DNA of 64,000 bases from Streptomonospora nanhaiensis (GTDB taxonomy: Bacteria; Actinomycetota; Actinomycetes; Streptosporangiales; Streptosporangiaceae), in contig NZ_JACCFO010000001.1 in the NCBI RefSeq assembly GCF_013410565.1, forward strand, positions 2,976,001 to 3,040,000, read 5' to 3'. The translations under genes and the position numbers were made by a program. This document shows, piece after piece, positions 10,401 through 25,363 of the stretch. Below the pieces are notes generated by a model. It worked only from the letters and a program-made list of their open reading frames with translations. It was not told where the DNA came from and made no database searches. Numbering within the stretch: position 1 is the stretch's first letter; each line of letters starts with the position of its first letter.

Positions 10401-11139
10401 CCTGGCCCGGCCACAGCGACTCCGCCGGGCCGGCGGGCGCCTGGGGCGCCTGGTCCGGGCGGCCGCGCACGGTCGAGCCGAAGCCGGGGTAGCCGCCGGT
10501 GCCGCCGCCGAGCGCGCTCAGCGGGGAGCCGGGCTCGCCGCCCGGCCGCCCACCGCCCGCGGGCCGGGCGTAGCCGCCCGCGGGGTCGCCGAAGTCGCGG
10601 CCCGGGTCGGCGCCGGCCGCCGGGCCCGGCGCCGGGGTGCCCGGCCGGGGCCCGGCCTCGCCCGGAGCGGCGGGGCCGGTGGTGCCGAGGTCGTAGGCGG
10701 CCTCAGCGGGCGCGGGCCGGTCGGCCTGCGGCGCCGGGGCGGCGTAGGGCCGGATGGGCGAGGGCGGGTCGCCCGCCGGCGGGCCGGGCGGCGCCAGGGG
10801 CGAGCCGCCGAGGTCGCCCAGGGCCGAAGGGTAGGGCTCCGCCATGCCGGGGCGCTCGCCGCTCAGGCCCGGGTACCCCCCGCTGTTGGGGAAGGTCGGG
10901 CGGGGCCGCGCGGGCTCCCCCGGCGCCCCGGGCTCCTGGCGGGACGCCTCGGGCGCGGGGCCGCCGGGCGCGCCGCGCCCGGGGTCGCCGCTCTCGGCGC
11001 TGTCGCTAAAGGTCTCCTGGTACTGCGCCTGCGACCGGTGTCGGTCGCCGCTCGGCCGGAACCACGATTCCGTGTTCTCCTGCCGGGCGCCGTGTTCGTC
11101 GTCGGACGGCACGTACCGCTGTCCCCCGTTGTCCGTCAC
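7441..11139 (-). CDS. Giant intrinsically disordered protein with C-terminal DUF4190-like membrane anchor
   Basis: Hypothetical protein of 1,232 residues. Residues 1 to about 1150 are almost wholly Gly, Pro, Ala, Asp, Glu, Arg and Ser with no recognisable fold. They are built from loose repeats such as DPLGG, APGERPSYGADPLGG (twice), TQA(M/V)PAVADELGPDLR (twice) and an exact 55-residue duplication. The last 74 residues hold two hydrophobic helices (about 1160-1182 and 1209-1231) separated by a basic linker RARRAIQRSNGELEG, the layout of DUF4190-type domains. The protein is therefore probably membrane-tethered with a long cytoplasmic tail. I chose GTG at 11137-11139 because GGGAGA lies 10 nt upstream; an earlier in-frame start exists at 11229. 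Function unknown. It sits alone between the str and rpoBC operons. Confidence 0.75.
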   Translation of the reverse strand: MTDNGGQRYVPSDDEHGARQENTESWFRPSGDRHRSQAQYQETFSDSAESGDPGRGAPGGPAPEASRQEPGAPGEPARPRPTFPNSGGYPGLSGERPGMAEPYPSALGDLGGSPLAPPGPPAGDPPSPIRPYAAPAPQADRPAPAEAAYDLGTTGPAAPGEAGPRPGTPAPGPAAGADPGRDFGDPAGGYARPAGGGRPGGEPGSPLSALGGGTGGYPGFGSTVRGRPDQAPQAPAGPAESLWPGQDGAGAPGRPAEQRPAADDGPDTAPFAGTGRPAPGDTDPRPWGGPAAPGEAGPRPWGTPAADTERPSFGDRPVPGAPAERFGAGEGPAFGERTDPGAPAREWSAPAGPAAGDPLSTDPLSGGRAADSAAPWDTTRPGAAPAASDPAGAPGERPSYGADPLGGSTSAGPADDAWRRPTDTDRGGERDHRADTPGYADPLGGPAGAPGERPSYGADPLGGREGSDTPADRWGEPRPDRYGAPSGAAEPGRHDDPAPRSATDSGAGAPWGGGDPLAPESRQERRESADPLGADPGRAAEWGTGQWETGARPAADLGAPAGGAERGAEADPFRRERPDSGDPFGGGFPRSPESGAERTASAWDTGARGAADPGAPTRDSGGDPLAPESRQERRESADPLGADPGRAAEWGTGQWETGARPAADLGAPAGGAERGDGYDDELSRPYSSRIPADEDLGATSPGYRQSSAPAGTPAANGPPAGDTGADRRADDPARADTGLGGDLGTGSGNTWAFSRDDERLPEHIRQAAAEAQRKRRDGSPEHTTQVFRSGGDTPGTPGGRPDTGPRPGTPVTDLGDDPLAAIAAQQARARSDDPEPPASAADPGWGGDPGPGTQAVPAVADELGPDLRESRRGERPGEDPGAPRWSEREPRPADEGGPSTQAMPAVADELGPDLRDEPRRDPLGGDRGAPWAAEDPAARRDPGGYGAEPGGGYDRESADRAGDPFGAAPEPYGSAAGDPAAAAPGDRTQAFPPGGFTGAPGTDHGRGEPADPWRREPEAPSPYLDGGAEYPRGHREGGEFGGAPQGYADTPYGDRREAPEPGGDPYGTRHQEPYAGEYGDRHHGRHGEYGEAEGHPDTRDDRGGRGADAPTRRGRSGRDPVADDFPGFDDRPPGAAAGDAYPGYDNIDYWPETAPGAAATLWLGIIGLVPVIGLFTAIAALVTGPRARRAIQRSNGELEGLNLVRGGTITAWVGIALFVVEAVVFVATTVLS
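9114..9604. repeat. Exact 167-bp direct repeat inside the disordered-protein gene
   Basis: Positions 9114-9280 and 9438-9604 are identical over 167 bp by eye, offset by 324 bp (108 codons, so in frame). Identity at third positions shows a recent duplication or gene-conversion event rather than protein-level convergence. Shorter repeats lie nearby (around 9757 and 9929). Confidence 0.9.
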
Positions 11140-11215
11140 TGTCTTCGATCTCCCGACCGCGCGTGCGCGCTGATGTCTCCATCCGCATACGAGTATGCCG
11201 AGGGTGAACGACGAA

Positions 11216-11254
11216 CGGCGGCAGTCCACTCCAAAAGGGAGTGGACCACCGCCG
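11216..11254 (-). terminator. rpoC terminator hairpin
   Basis: Arms 11216-11221/11249-11254 (CGGCGG/CCGCCG) and 11224-11232/11238-11246 (GTCCACTCC/GGAGTGGAC) form a two-part stem with a 2x2 internal loop and a 5-nt AAAAG loop. It lies 42 nt after the rpoC stop, and on the minus strand it is followed by a moderately T-rich stretch. This closes the rpoBC unit. Confidence 0.75.
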
Positions 11255-11296
11255 CTGCTTCGTCAAGCAATCGATGTCACCGATTGACTCTTCAGG

Positions 11297-15172
<3,876 letters not shown>

Positions 15173-15206
15173 TTAATTCGTCCCCTGCTCTTGAAGATCG
15201 CGGAAG

Positions 15207-18674
<3,468 letters not shown>

Positions 18675-18880
18675 CAGGGGTCCTTCCGAAGGCTTGTGGC
18701 GGTTGATGCGCGCGCACGCCGGACGATCCGTAACTGTCAGGTCGAAGACCCGCCGACGTGGGATCGGTCGGGTCTCGTGTGAGACGTACAGTGGGGTCCG
18801 GAAAGCCCGAGAAACCTCGGAATCCGGACGCGGAGCACGGACACCGGCACACGGATCGCCAATGGGCAGCGCAAAAGGGC

Positions 18881-18910
18881 AGTGTAGCCGAATACTACAC
18901 CGCTGTCCAA
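18881..18910 (-). promoter_or_regulatory. Predicted rpoB promoter with an embedded inverted repeat
   Basis: On the minus strand TTGGAC (18905-18910) is followed after 18 nt by TACACT (18881-18886). The start site would be near 18,874, about 200 nt before the TTG. The 6-bp inverted repeat GTGTAG/CTACAC (18882-18887 and 18895-18900) overlaps the -10 box and spacer, a place where a repressor or sigma-factor competitor could act. A weaker TTGACG-17-GATGCT pair lies further upstream. The remainder of 18675-19359 holds no gene I can support. Confidence 0.6.
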
Positions 18911-19359
18911 CCACAGCCCCCGGAGTCAGTCACGACACCACGCAGCATCGCCCCAACGGCCGGATCCGTCAAGCCCGAGTCCGGGGCTGCGGCCCATTCC
19001 AGCGCCGTGAGAGGTCCCACAGCGGATACGGGGTGTGAGAGCCCCGACAAGCGGGAAAGTATCTTCGACCCCCGGTCCGGCAGAGTGATTCCGCGGCGCC
19101 CCGCGGCGCCCGCCTCCCAGCCGCGCCGGGCGCCTTTCCCGATGCCCGCTCGCCCCCGGGCGGCTCCGCGCCGCCCTGCGGGCTCCGCGCGCCTCCCGCT
19201 CCCCCACTCTCGCACGGCCCCCGGGCCGCCGCGCACGGGCCACGCCGGGGCGCCCGCCCGCCGCCCTCAGCCCGCGCCCGCCCAGACCCGCCGCGCACGA
19301 GCGCGGGGGCCGCGCGGCGCCCGGGCACGGCGCGTACCCGGGCGCGCCCCGGACACGGC

Positions 19360-19433
19360 GGAGGGCGGCCACCCCGCGCGGGATGACCGCCCTCCAGAGC
19401 CGGTCCGTCCGGATCCGCTCACGCGGTCCGGAC
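19360..19433 (-). terminator. Two tandem hairpins between rplL and rpoB
   Basis: Directly after rplL are inverted repeats 19407-19413/19427-19433 (GTCCGGA/TCCGGAC, extended inward) and 19360-19368/19387-19395 (GGAGGGCGG/CCGCCCTCC). They are placed to terminate or attenuate rplJL transcripts before rpoB, which would lower polymerase-subunit output relative to L7/L12. They have no U-tracts. Confidence 0.65.
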
Positions 19434-19440
19434 AGGGGGC

Positions 19441-19833
19441 CTACTTCAGGGTGACGGTGGCGCCGGCGCCTTCAAGGGTCTCCTTGGCCTTCTCCGCGGT
19501 CTCCTTGTTCACGCCCTCCAGCAGCGGCTTGGGGGCGTTGTCGACCAGGTCCTTGGCCTCCTTGAGGCCCAGGCTGGTGAGGCTGCGGACCTCCTTGATG
19601 ACCTGGATCTTCTTGTCGCCGGCGGCCTCGAGGATGACGTCGAACTCGTCCTTCTCGGGCTCCTCCTCGCCGCCGGCGGCGCCGGCGCCGGCGGCGGGGG
19701 CGGCCATCATCGCGGCCGGGGCGGCGGCGGTGACGTCGAACTTGCTCTCGAACTCCTTGACGAACTCGGACAGCTCGAGAAGGGTCATCTCCTCGAAGGC
19801 GCTGAGCAGCTCTTCGGTGCTGAGCTTCGCCAT
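19441..19833 (-). CDS. rplL: 50S ribosomal protein L7/L12
   Basis: L7/L12 is the flexible stalk protein that recruits translational GTPases. The 130-residue product has the N-terminal dimerisation domain ([20 protein letters not shown]), an Ala/Gly-rich hinge (about 36-57) and the C-terminal factor-binding domain containing [20 protein letters not shown] and [14 protein letters not shown]. It is an ordinary actinobacterial size. It starts with ATG at 19831-19833, about 100 nt after rplJ, and is followed by tandem hairpins before rpoB. Confidence 0.98.
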   Translation of the reverse strand: MAKLSTEELLSAFEEMTLLELSEFVKEFESKFDVTAAAPAAMMAAPAAGAGAAGGEEEPEKDEFDVILEAAGDKKIQVIKEVRSLTSLGLKEAKDLVDNAPKPLLEGVNKETAEKAKETLEGAGATVTLK

Positions 19834-19932
19834 GATCGCGATCTCTCTTTCTCTTCCGGCACGTGCGCCGGGCGGCGCCGTGCCGAGCGTGGGGACACCG
19901 GCGCGGGCACGCCGGCGGGTCGGGTGGTGTTC

Positions 19933-20457
19933 CTAGCCCTCTTCGGAGCGCTTGTCGGCCAGCGCCTGAGCGAGCCGCACGGCCTTGGAGGGCAGTGCCT
20001 GGAACAGCGCGGCGGCCTGGCCCTGCTTGGCCTTCAGCGCACCGGCCAGCTTCGCGAGGAGAACCTCGCGGGACTCAAGGTCGGCCAGCTGGGTGATCTG
20101 CTCGGGGGTCATCGCACGGCCGTCGATGACACCGCCCTTGATCACCAGGGGCGCGTTCGCCTTCGAGAAGTCACGCAGGCCCTTGGCGGCCTCGACCACG
20201 TCCCCGCGGACGAAGGCGATGGCCGAGGGGCCCTCGAACAGGTCCATGACCTGGTCGTCCAGACCGGCCTCGGTGGCCGCGATCTTGCTCAGCGTGTTCT
20301 TGACGATGCGGAAGCGCGCGTTCTGGCCGAGGCTGCGGCGCAGTTCGGTGATCTGCGCGACGCTGAGCCCCCGGTATTCGGTCAGCACGGCGCCCTGAGA
20401 GCTCTGGAACTCCTCCGTGAGCTCGGCGACCGCGGCGACCTTGTCCGGCCTCGCCAT
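19933..20457 (-). CDS. rplJ: 50S ribosomal protein L10
   Basis: L10 anchors the L7/L12 stalk and, with L12, binds its own leader RNA. The 174-residue product starts [17 protein letters not shown] and contains [19 protein letters not shown] and the family stretch [13 protein letters not shown]; the C-terminal helix that binds L12 follows. The start ATG (20455-20457) has AAGGAG 4 nt upstream. A longer open frame to 20640 exists but crosses the leader and its attenuator, so I rejected it. First gene of rplJL. Confidence 0.97.
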   Translation of the reverse strand: MARPDKVAAVAELTEEFQSSQGAVLTEYRGLSVAQITELRRSLGQNARFRIVKNTLSKIAATEAGLDDQVMDLFEGPSAIAFVRGDVVEAAKGLRDFSKANAPLVIKGGVIDGRAMTPEQITQLADLESREVLLAKLAGALKAKQGQAAALFQALPSKAVRLAQALADKRSEEG

Positions 20458-20682
20458 GGGACTCCTTCCAACTGTGATCACCGGTCGTGAAGGCCGACGC
20501 GAAGGGAGGGGCGCGAGGCAGCAAAAAAGCCCCGGCGCAGGGCACGGGGCGCGGTCGGGCCGCACCCGCCAACGGCGGATCGGCCACCACATCGTCGTAC
20601 ACCTGCGCGGGCCGCCCATTCGCATGGGTCCTTCGGCCACCCTTCGGGTGGCGACCGGCGGTCTTCGGCGTCCTCCATCCTA
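20458..20682 (-). ncRNA. L10-type ribosomal protein leader with attenuator; -10 box at its upstream end
   Basis: The rplJ leader (minus strand) has GGTCGCC..., the hairpin CCACCCGAAGGGTGG and downstream GAAGGACC, a layout recalling the L10-binding kink-turn region of bacterial L10 leaders. It is followed by a GGCCG..CCGCC hairpin (about 20558-20585) and then a true intrinsic terminator. A good -10 box TAGGAT (20677-20682) would place the start near 20,670; the matching -35 is poor. Expected role: the L10-(L12)4 complex binds the leader and shifts it toward termination. Family assignment is from layout, not from a covariance model. Confidence 0.65.
20523..20550 (-). terminator. Intrinsic attenuator in the rplJ leader
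   Basis: GCCCCG (20529-20534) and CGGGGC (20545-20550) form a 6-bp stem, followed on the minus strand by six T residues (20523-20528). It is one of the few canonical U-tract terminators in the window and lies 65 nt before the rplJ start, so it must be read through or melted for rplJL to be expressed. Confidence 0.85.
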
Positions 20683-20778
20683 GCCGAAGTACAGTACCCG
20701 CGCGAACGGCCCCGGAAACTCCCCTCCGGCCCGCCCCGCGCGGTGGCCCCGGGCGCCCCCGCACAACCCCTGGAACGG

Positions 20779-20816
20779 CCGCGGCGCCCCGGTCCTGAAG
20801 GACCGGGGCGCCGCGG
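20779..20816 (-). terminator. rplA terminator hairpin
   Basis: A 17-bp perfect stem with a TGAA tetraloop (arms 20779-20795 and 20800-20816) lies 44 nt after the rplA stop. It separates rplKA from rplJL. Confidence 0.85.
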
Positions 20817-20860
20817 CGCGTGGTGTCCCGCCGGCGGGCCGGCGCGTCAGCCGACCGCCG

Positions 20861-21562
20861 TCAGGCGGCGACGGGCCGGGTGACGTTGGGGTCGACCGGG
20901 ATGCCGGGGCCCATCGTGGTGGTCAGCGTGGCCTTCTTGATGTAGCGGCCCTTGGCGGCGGCCGGCTTGAGGCGCAGCACCTCGTCCAGCGCGGCGCTGT
21001 AGTTCTCGACCAGCTGGTCCTCGGAGAACGACAGCTTGCCGATGATGAAGTGCAGGTTGCCGTGCCGGTCGACACGGAACTCGATCTTGCCGCCCTTGAT
21101 GTCGGTCACGGCCTTGGCGACATCGGGGGTGACGGTGCCGGTCTTGGGGTTGGGCATGAGGCCGCGCGGGCCCAGGACCCGGCCCAGGCGGCCGACCTTG
21201 CCCATGAGGTCGGGGGTGGCCACGACCGCGTCGAAGTCCAGGAAGCCCTTCTGGATCTCCTCGACCAGGTCGTCGTCGCCGACGAAGTCGGCGCCCGCCT
21301 CGCGCGCCTGCTCGGCACGCTCACCGGTGGCGAAGACCAGGACCCGGGCGGTCTTGCCGGTGCCGTGCGGCAGGTTGACGGTGCCGCGCACCATCTGGTC
21401 GGCCTTGCGGGGGTCCACGCCCAGCCGCAGGGCGACCTCGACGGTCGCGTCGAACTTCACGACGCTGGTCTCCTTGGCGAGCTTGACGGCCTCGACGGGC
21501 GCGTAGAGCTTGCTGCGGTCGACCAGGTCGCTGGCCTTGCGGTAGTTCTTGCTGCGCTTCAC
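20861..21562 (-). CDS. rplA: 50S ribosomal protein L1
   Basis: L1 forms the mobile E-site stalk and in many bacteria represses rplKA translation. The 233-residue product starts with GTG (21560-21562) as [20 protein letters not shown], with AGGAG 6 nt upstream; I rejected a longer frame to 21613. It holds [19 protein letters not shown] and the L1 signature [16 protein letters not shown]. It follows rplK by 85 nt and precedes a strong terminator. Confidence 0.97.
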   Translation of the reverse strand: MKRSKNYRKASDLVDRSKLYAPVEAVKLAKETSVVKFDATVEVALRLGVDPRKADQMVRGTVNLPHGTGKTARVLVFATGERAEQAREAGADFVGDDDLVEEIQKGFLDFDAVVATPDLMGKVGRLGRVLGPRGLMPNPKTGTVTPDVAKAVTDIKGGKIEFRVDRHGNLHFIIGKLSFSEDQLVENYSAALDEVLRLKPAAAKGRYIKKATLTTTMGPGIPVDPNVTRPVAA

Positions 21563-21647
21563 GTACTTCTCCTGACGAGAGCTGTGGTGAGGGCCAGCGC
21601 CTGGCCCTGCCACGGTTGGCGGGGGCGGCCGGTGTGCGGCCGGAGGA

Positions 21648-22076
21648 CTACTTGACCTCGATGCCCATGGAGCGGGCGGTGCCGGCGACGATCTTGGCGG
21701 CGGCCTCGATGTCGTCGGTGTTGAGGTCGGGCAGCTTGGTCTGCGCGATCTCGCGGACCTGGTCCATGGTCACCGAGCCGACCACCTGGCGGCTGGGGTC
21801 CGTGCTGCCCTTGTCCAGGCCGGCGGCCTTGAGGATCAGCTTGGGCGCCGGCGGCGTCTTGGTGACGAAGCTGAAGGAGCGGTCCTCGTAGATGGTGATC
21901 TCGACGGGGATGACGCTTCCGCGCTGGGCCTCGGTCGCAGCGTTGTACTGCTTGCAGAAGTCCATGATGTTGACGCCGTGCGGACCGAGCGCGGTACCGA
22001 CGGGCGGCGCCGGGGTCGCCTGGCCGGCGGGCAGCTGCACCTTGACCAGGGCGGCGATCTTCTTCTTCGGAGGCAT
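21648..22076 (-). CDS. rplK: 50S ribosomal protein L11
   Basis: L11 binds the GTPase-associated centre of 23S rRNA and is the thiostrepton and RelA-response site. The 142-residue product begins [20 protein letters not shown], with the conserved proline pair in [20 protein letters not shown] and the C-terminal rRNA-binding domain [11 protein letters not shown]-like (as [15 protein letters not shown]). The ATG is at 22074-22076, with AAAGGACCC upstream. First gene of rplKA. Confidence 0.97.
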   Translation of the reverse strand: MPPKKKIAALVKVQLPAGQATPAPPVGTALGPHGVNIMDFCKQYNAATEAQRGSVIPVEITIYEDRSFSFVTKTPPAPKLILKAAGLDKGSTDPSRQVVGSVTMDQVREIAQTKLPDLNTDDIEAAAKIVAGTARSMGIEVK

Positions 22077-22350
22077 ATCGGGTCCTTTGCCTGATCTGCT
22101 GTGTGTGCTGGATCCCGGTGTGGGTGCCAGAGGCGCACCGGACTGCGCGGTGCGCGCGGCGTCCGCGCCGAGGCGGGGGCCACGCCCGCGCCGGGATCCG
22201 CGCACAGGCGTGGAAGCGCCCCGGGTGCCGGGGCGCGACGGGTCGGCTCCGCGAACGGGCCAACCCGTCAAGTCTACGCGCCGCCGTGAAGCGGCGGACC
22301 GGCCCCGACCGCCGGGCGGCGGCGGGACCGGCTGCGGATCCGCTGGATCC
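22077..22350 (-). promoter_or_regulatory. nusG-rplK intergenic region with hairpins and a possible rplK promoter
   Basis: On the minus strand CCGCCG/CGGCGG (22281-22286/22292-22297) can close the secE-nusG unit. TAGACT (22271-22276) is a plausible -10 box, but I see no convincing -35. A 7-bp hairpin GCGCCCC/GGGGCGC (22216-22222/22230-22236) lies in the resulting ~190-nt leader. An L1-binding mimic would be expected here from other bacteria, but I cannot identify one. Confidence 0.4.
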
Positions 22351-23178
22351 CTAGATCTTGGAGACCTGGTTGAACGCCAGCTCGACCGGGGTCTCGCGGC
22401 CGAAGATCGACACCAGCACCTTGAGCTTCTGGGTGTCGGGGTTGATCTCGCTGACCGTGGCGGGCAGCGTGGCGAACGGGCCCTCCATGACGGTGACGGA
22501 CTCGCCGACCTCGTAGGCGACGTCGGAGCGGGCCTCGGCCTTCTCCTTGCGCTCCTGCTCGGGCAGCTCCTCGGGCTCGGGCGCCAGCAGGTCGGCGACC
22601 TCCTGGAGGCTCAGCGGGGCGGGCCGGTTGGACAGCCCCACGAACCCGGTGACCCCGGGGGTGTTGCGGATGGCGGCCCAGGACTCGTCGGTCAGCTCCA
22701 TGCGCACCAGCACGTAGCCGGGCAGGACCTTCTCGGTGACCTGCTGCCGCTTGCCGCTCTTGACCTCGGTGACCTCCTGGGTGGGCACCTCGACCTGGAA
22801 GATGTACTCCTCCATGTTGAGCGACTGGGTGCGGCTCTCGACGTTGGCCTTCACGCGGTTCTCGTAACCGGCGTAGGTGTGCACGACGTACCAGTCGCCG
22901 GGAAGCAGCAGCAGCTCCTGCTTGAACTCCTCGACGGGGTCGACGCGCGGCGCCTCCTCGGCCTCGGTGTCGTCCGCGGCCTCGCCGGCCTCGGTCTCGT
23001 CGTCGGCGCCGGCCTCCAGGCCGGCCGCGGGCTCGTCGCCCTCGGCGGCCTCGGCCTCGGGGGCCCGAGGCTCCTCGGCGGGCTCCGCGTACTCGGCGCG
23101 CCGGCCGGCGTCATCCTCCGACGACTGATCCTGCTCCTCGTAGGGGAGGTCGCCAGGGGTCAGTGGGGACTCGGACAC
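22351..23178 (-). CDS. nusG: Transcription termination/antitermination factor NusG, acidic N-terminal extension
   Basis: NusG binds RNA polymerase and links it to Rho or to ribosomal S10. The 275-residue protein has a disordered, strongly acidic extension (about residues 1-88, rich in Glu, Asp and Ala), then the NGN domain starting [20 protein letters not shown] with the conserved [16 protein letters not shown], and a C-terminal KOW domain [19 protein letters not shown]. Such extensions are usual in actinobacterial NusG. The start is GTG (23176-23178). It follows secE by 121 nt. Confidence 0.97.
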   Translation of the reverse strand: MSESPLTPGDLPYEEQDQSSEDDAGRRAEYAEPAEEPRAPEAEAAEGDEPAAGLEAGADDETEAGEAADDTEAEEAPRVDPVEEFKQELLLLPGDWYVVHTYAGYENRVKANVESRTQSLNMEEYIFQVEVPTQEVTEVKSGKRQQVTEKVLPGYVLVRMELTDESWAAIRNTPGVTGFVGLSNRPAPLSLQEVADLLAPEPEELPEQERKEKAEARSDVAYEVGESVTVMEGPFATLPATVSEINPDTQKLKVLVSIFGRETPVELAFNQVSKI

Positions 23179-23299
23179 GGCTGCTCTTTCTCTCGTCGGT
23201 TACGCGCTGCCGAAGGCGCGGCAGGGTGCCGCGCCGACGCAGGTTACTGCCAGCTTACGGGCTCGGTGGACGAGCCGGGACCAGGAGAGGGCCGCGCCG

Positions 23300-23566
23300 C
23301 TACTGCGGGGCGCCCGCCGCGGGGTCCGGGCTGAACTGGCCGTAGAGCCAGGTGACGGCCTCGCCGAAGCCGAAGTCCAGCAGCGAGACGTAACCGACCA
23401 TGATGAGGACGAACACGATGACGACGATCGTGTAGGTGATCAGCTCGCGGCGCGTGGGCCAGCGGACCTTGCGGAGTTCGCCGACGACCTCCTTGGTGAA
23501 GGTCACCGGACCCGTGCGACGCTTGCGCTCCTTCTCCGGCTTTGCGTCGGCGTCAGTCTGTGTCAC
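23300..23566 (-). CDS. secE: Preprotein translocase subunit SecE
   Basis: SecE clamps SecY in the inner-membrane Sec translocon. The 88-residue protein has a charged N-terminus, the amphipathic motif VVGELRKVRWPTRREL (about 27-42) that is diagnostic of single-span SecE, and one membrane helix (about 43-64). The start is GTG (23564-23566), with AAGGACC 8 nt upstream. It lies between tRNA-Trp and nusG, the usual actinobacterial arrangement. Confidence 0.97.
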   Translation of the reverse strand: MTQTDADAKPEKERKRRTGPVTFTKEVVGELRKVRWPTRRELITYTIVVIVFVLIMVGYVSLLDFGFGEAVTWLYGQFSPDPAAGAPQ

Positions 23567-23648
23567 CTGAAGGTCCTTAGGAGTCGGTTCGGCTGACCTG
23601 CTTCCGGCGGAAACTGCCTCGTTCTGTGGGTAAGACCCAGTGTCCTTG

Positions 23649-23721
23649 CAGGGCAGGAGGGACTCGAACCCCCAACCGCCGGTTTTGGAGACCGGTGCTC
23701 TACCAATTGAGCCACTGCCCT
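23649..23721 (-). tRNA. tRNA-Trp (CCA anticodon)
   Basis: A 73-nt cloverleaf on the minus strand: acceptor AGGGCAG/CTGCCCT, D-arm GCTCAATTGGTAGAGC, anticodon loop CTCCAAA with anticodon CCA, T-loop GGTTCGAGTCC, discriminator G; the 3' CCA is not encoded. A TATGGT -10-like box lies at 23751-23756. Position just upstream of secE-nusG is conserved in actinobacteria. Confidence 0.97.
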
Positions 23722-23931
23722 TCGCGGGTACCGCGTACGCCGGTTACCCCACCATAGCCGCTGACCGCGACCGCGCGCACCGCACAGCGAGCCGGTGCCG
23801 CGGCTGGGGTCCCAGACCATCGGCTGGACGAGTCTATGCCCTATCGGGGCCGCGGACCAACCCGGATTCCCGGGGCGCCGCCCGCCTCCCGCGCGGATAA
23901 GGAGTGGCGGCCACGTGCAAGCATGGGGAAC

Positions 23932-25140
23932 ATGACTGACCGACCTCGTATCTCCGCACGTATCGGCGGCATCTCCGAGTCGGCGACCCTCGCCGTCGAC
24001 GCCAAGGCCAAGGCCATGAAGGCGGCGGGGCGCCCCGTGATCGGCTTCGGCGCCGGGGAACCCGACTTCCCCACCCCCGACTACATCGTCGAGGCGGCGG
24101 TGAAGGCCGCCCGCGAGCCCCGCTTCCACCGCTACACGCCCGCCGGCGGGCTGCCCGAGCTGAAGGAGGCGCTGGCGGCCAAGACGCTGCGCGACTCCGG
24201 CTACCGCGTGGAGCCCGCCCAGATCCTGGTCACCAACGGCGGCAAGCAGGCGATCTACGAGACCTTCGCCACACTGCTGGACCCGGGTGACGAGGTCATC
24301 GTCATCGCCCCGTACTGGACGACCTACCCGGAGTCGATCAAGCTGGCCGGCGGCGTGCCGCGCTACGTGGTCACCGACGAGTCCACCGGCTACCTGGCCT
24401 CGGTGGCCGACCTGGAGGCGGCGCGCACCGAGCGCACCAAGCTGCTGGTGTTCGTCTCGCCGTCCAACCCCACGGGCGCGGTCTACACCCCCGAGCAGGT
24501 CCGCGAGATCGGCCGGTGGGCCGCCGAGCACGGCCTGTGGGTGCTGACCGACGAGATCTACGAGCACCTGGTCTACGGCGACGCGCGCTTCAGCTCGCTG
24601 CCGGTGGAGGTGCCCGAGATCGCCGACCGCACGGTGATCGTCAACGGCGTGGCCAAGACCTACGCCATGACGGGCTGGCGCGTGGGGTGGGTGATCGGCC
24701 CCAAGGACGTCGTCAAGGCGGCGGGCAACCTCCAGTCGCACGCCACCTCCAACGTCGCCAACGTGTCGCAGGCTGCGGCGCTGGCCGCGGTGTCGGGCGA
24801 CCTGGCGGCCGTGGCCGAGATGCGCACCGCCTTCGACCGGCGCCGGCGGACCATCGTGCGGATGCTCAACGAGATCCCGGGCGTGCTCTGCCCCGAGCCG
24901 CAGGGCGCGTTCTACGCCTACCCCTCGGTCAAGGAGCTGCTGGGCCGGGAGATCCGCGGCCGCCGCCCGCAGACCTCCGCCGAGCTGGCCGAGCTGATTC
25001 TGGAGCAGGCCGAGGTCGCGGTGGTGCCCGGCGAGGCGTTCGGCACCCCCGGCTACCTGCGGCTGTCCTACGCGCTGGGCGACTCCGACCTCGCCGAGGG
25101 CGTGGGCCGGATCCACAAGCTGATCAGCGAGTCGGAGTGA
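23932..25140 (+). CDS. aspC: Pyridoxal-phosphate aminotransferase, aspartate aminotransferase type
   Basis: A class I fold-type aminotransferase, expected to interconvert aspartate and 2-oxoglutarate with oxaloacetate and glutamate in the cytoplasm. The 402-residue product starts [20 protein letters not shown]. It shows [29 protein letters not shown], the cofactor lysine Lys242 in [16 protein letters not shown] and the substrate-binding arginine region [10 protein letters not shown] near the end. ATG 23923 is an alternative start; I chose 23932 from the family N-terminus. It diverges from tRNA-Trp-secE and is followed by hairpins. Symbol by family; exact substrate not provable here. Confidence 0.88.
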   Translation: MTDRPRISARIGGISESATLAVDAKAKAMKAAGRPVIGFGAGEPDFPTPDYIVEAAVKAAREPRFHRYTPAGGLPELKEALAAKTLRDSGYRVEPAQILVTNGGKQAIYETFATLLDPGDEVIVIAPYWTTYPESIKLAGGVPRYVVTDESTGYLASVADLEAARTERTKLLVFVSPSNPTGAVYTPEQVREIGRWAAEHGLWVLTDEIYEHLVYGDARFSSLPVEVPEIADRTVIVNGVAKTYAMTGWRVGWVIGPKDVVKAAGNLQSHATSNVANVSQAAALAAVSGDLAAVAEMRTAFDRRRRTIVRMLNEIPGVLCPEPQGAFYAYPSVKELLGREIRGRRPQTSAELAELILEQAEVAVVPGEAFGTPGYLRLSYALGDSDLAEGVGRIHKLISESE

Positions 25141-25146
25141 TCCGAA

Positions 25147-25253
25147 GGCGGGCCGCCGCGCGCGGGGGCCCGCCTATCGCCGCCGGCTCCGCGCGCAGGC
25201 GCGCAGCCGAACAGGCGAGCAGGTGAAGGGGCGTCCGCACCGGGCGCCCCTTC
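25147..25253 (+). terminator. Two hairpins after aspC
   Basis: GGCGGGC/GCCCGCC (25147-25153/25168-25174) starts 6 nt after the stop, and GAAGGGGCG/CGCCCCTTC (25225-25233/25245-25253) follows. They probably terminate the aminotransferase transcript before the deaminase gene. Confidence 0.6.
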
Positions 25254-25363
25254 GGCGTCCCAGGCCCCGCTGCGCCGGGGGGCTGACTCCCGCGTGCCCC
25301 GCGCCACAGGGGTTTTCAGGGGAGGTCCGGGCGGCGCGGGGGCTGTTGAGGCACCCTTGGGAC

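Noticed and set aside
18675-18914. N-terminal extension of RpoB by 80 residues
   Set aside because: It would cover the predicted promoter; homologs begin at AASRNAS and TTG 18674 has a good ribosome site.
20458-20640. N-terminal extension of L10
   Set aside because: It crosses the U-tract attenuator and leader hairpins, and L10 homologs start at MARPDK.
22077-22270. L1-binding translational operator before rplK
   Set aside because: Expected from other bacteria, but I could not match the 23S-like loop by eye, so not annotated as such.
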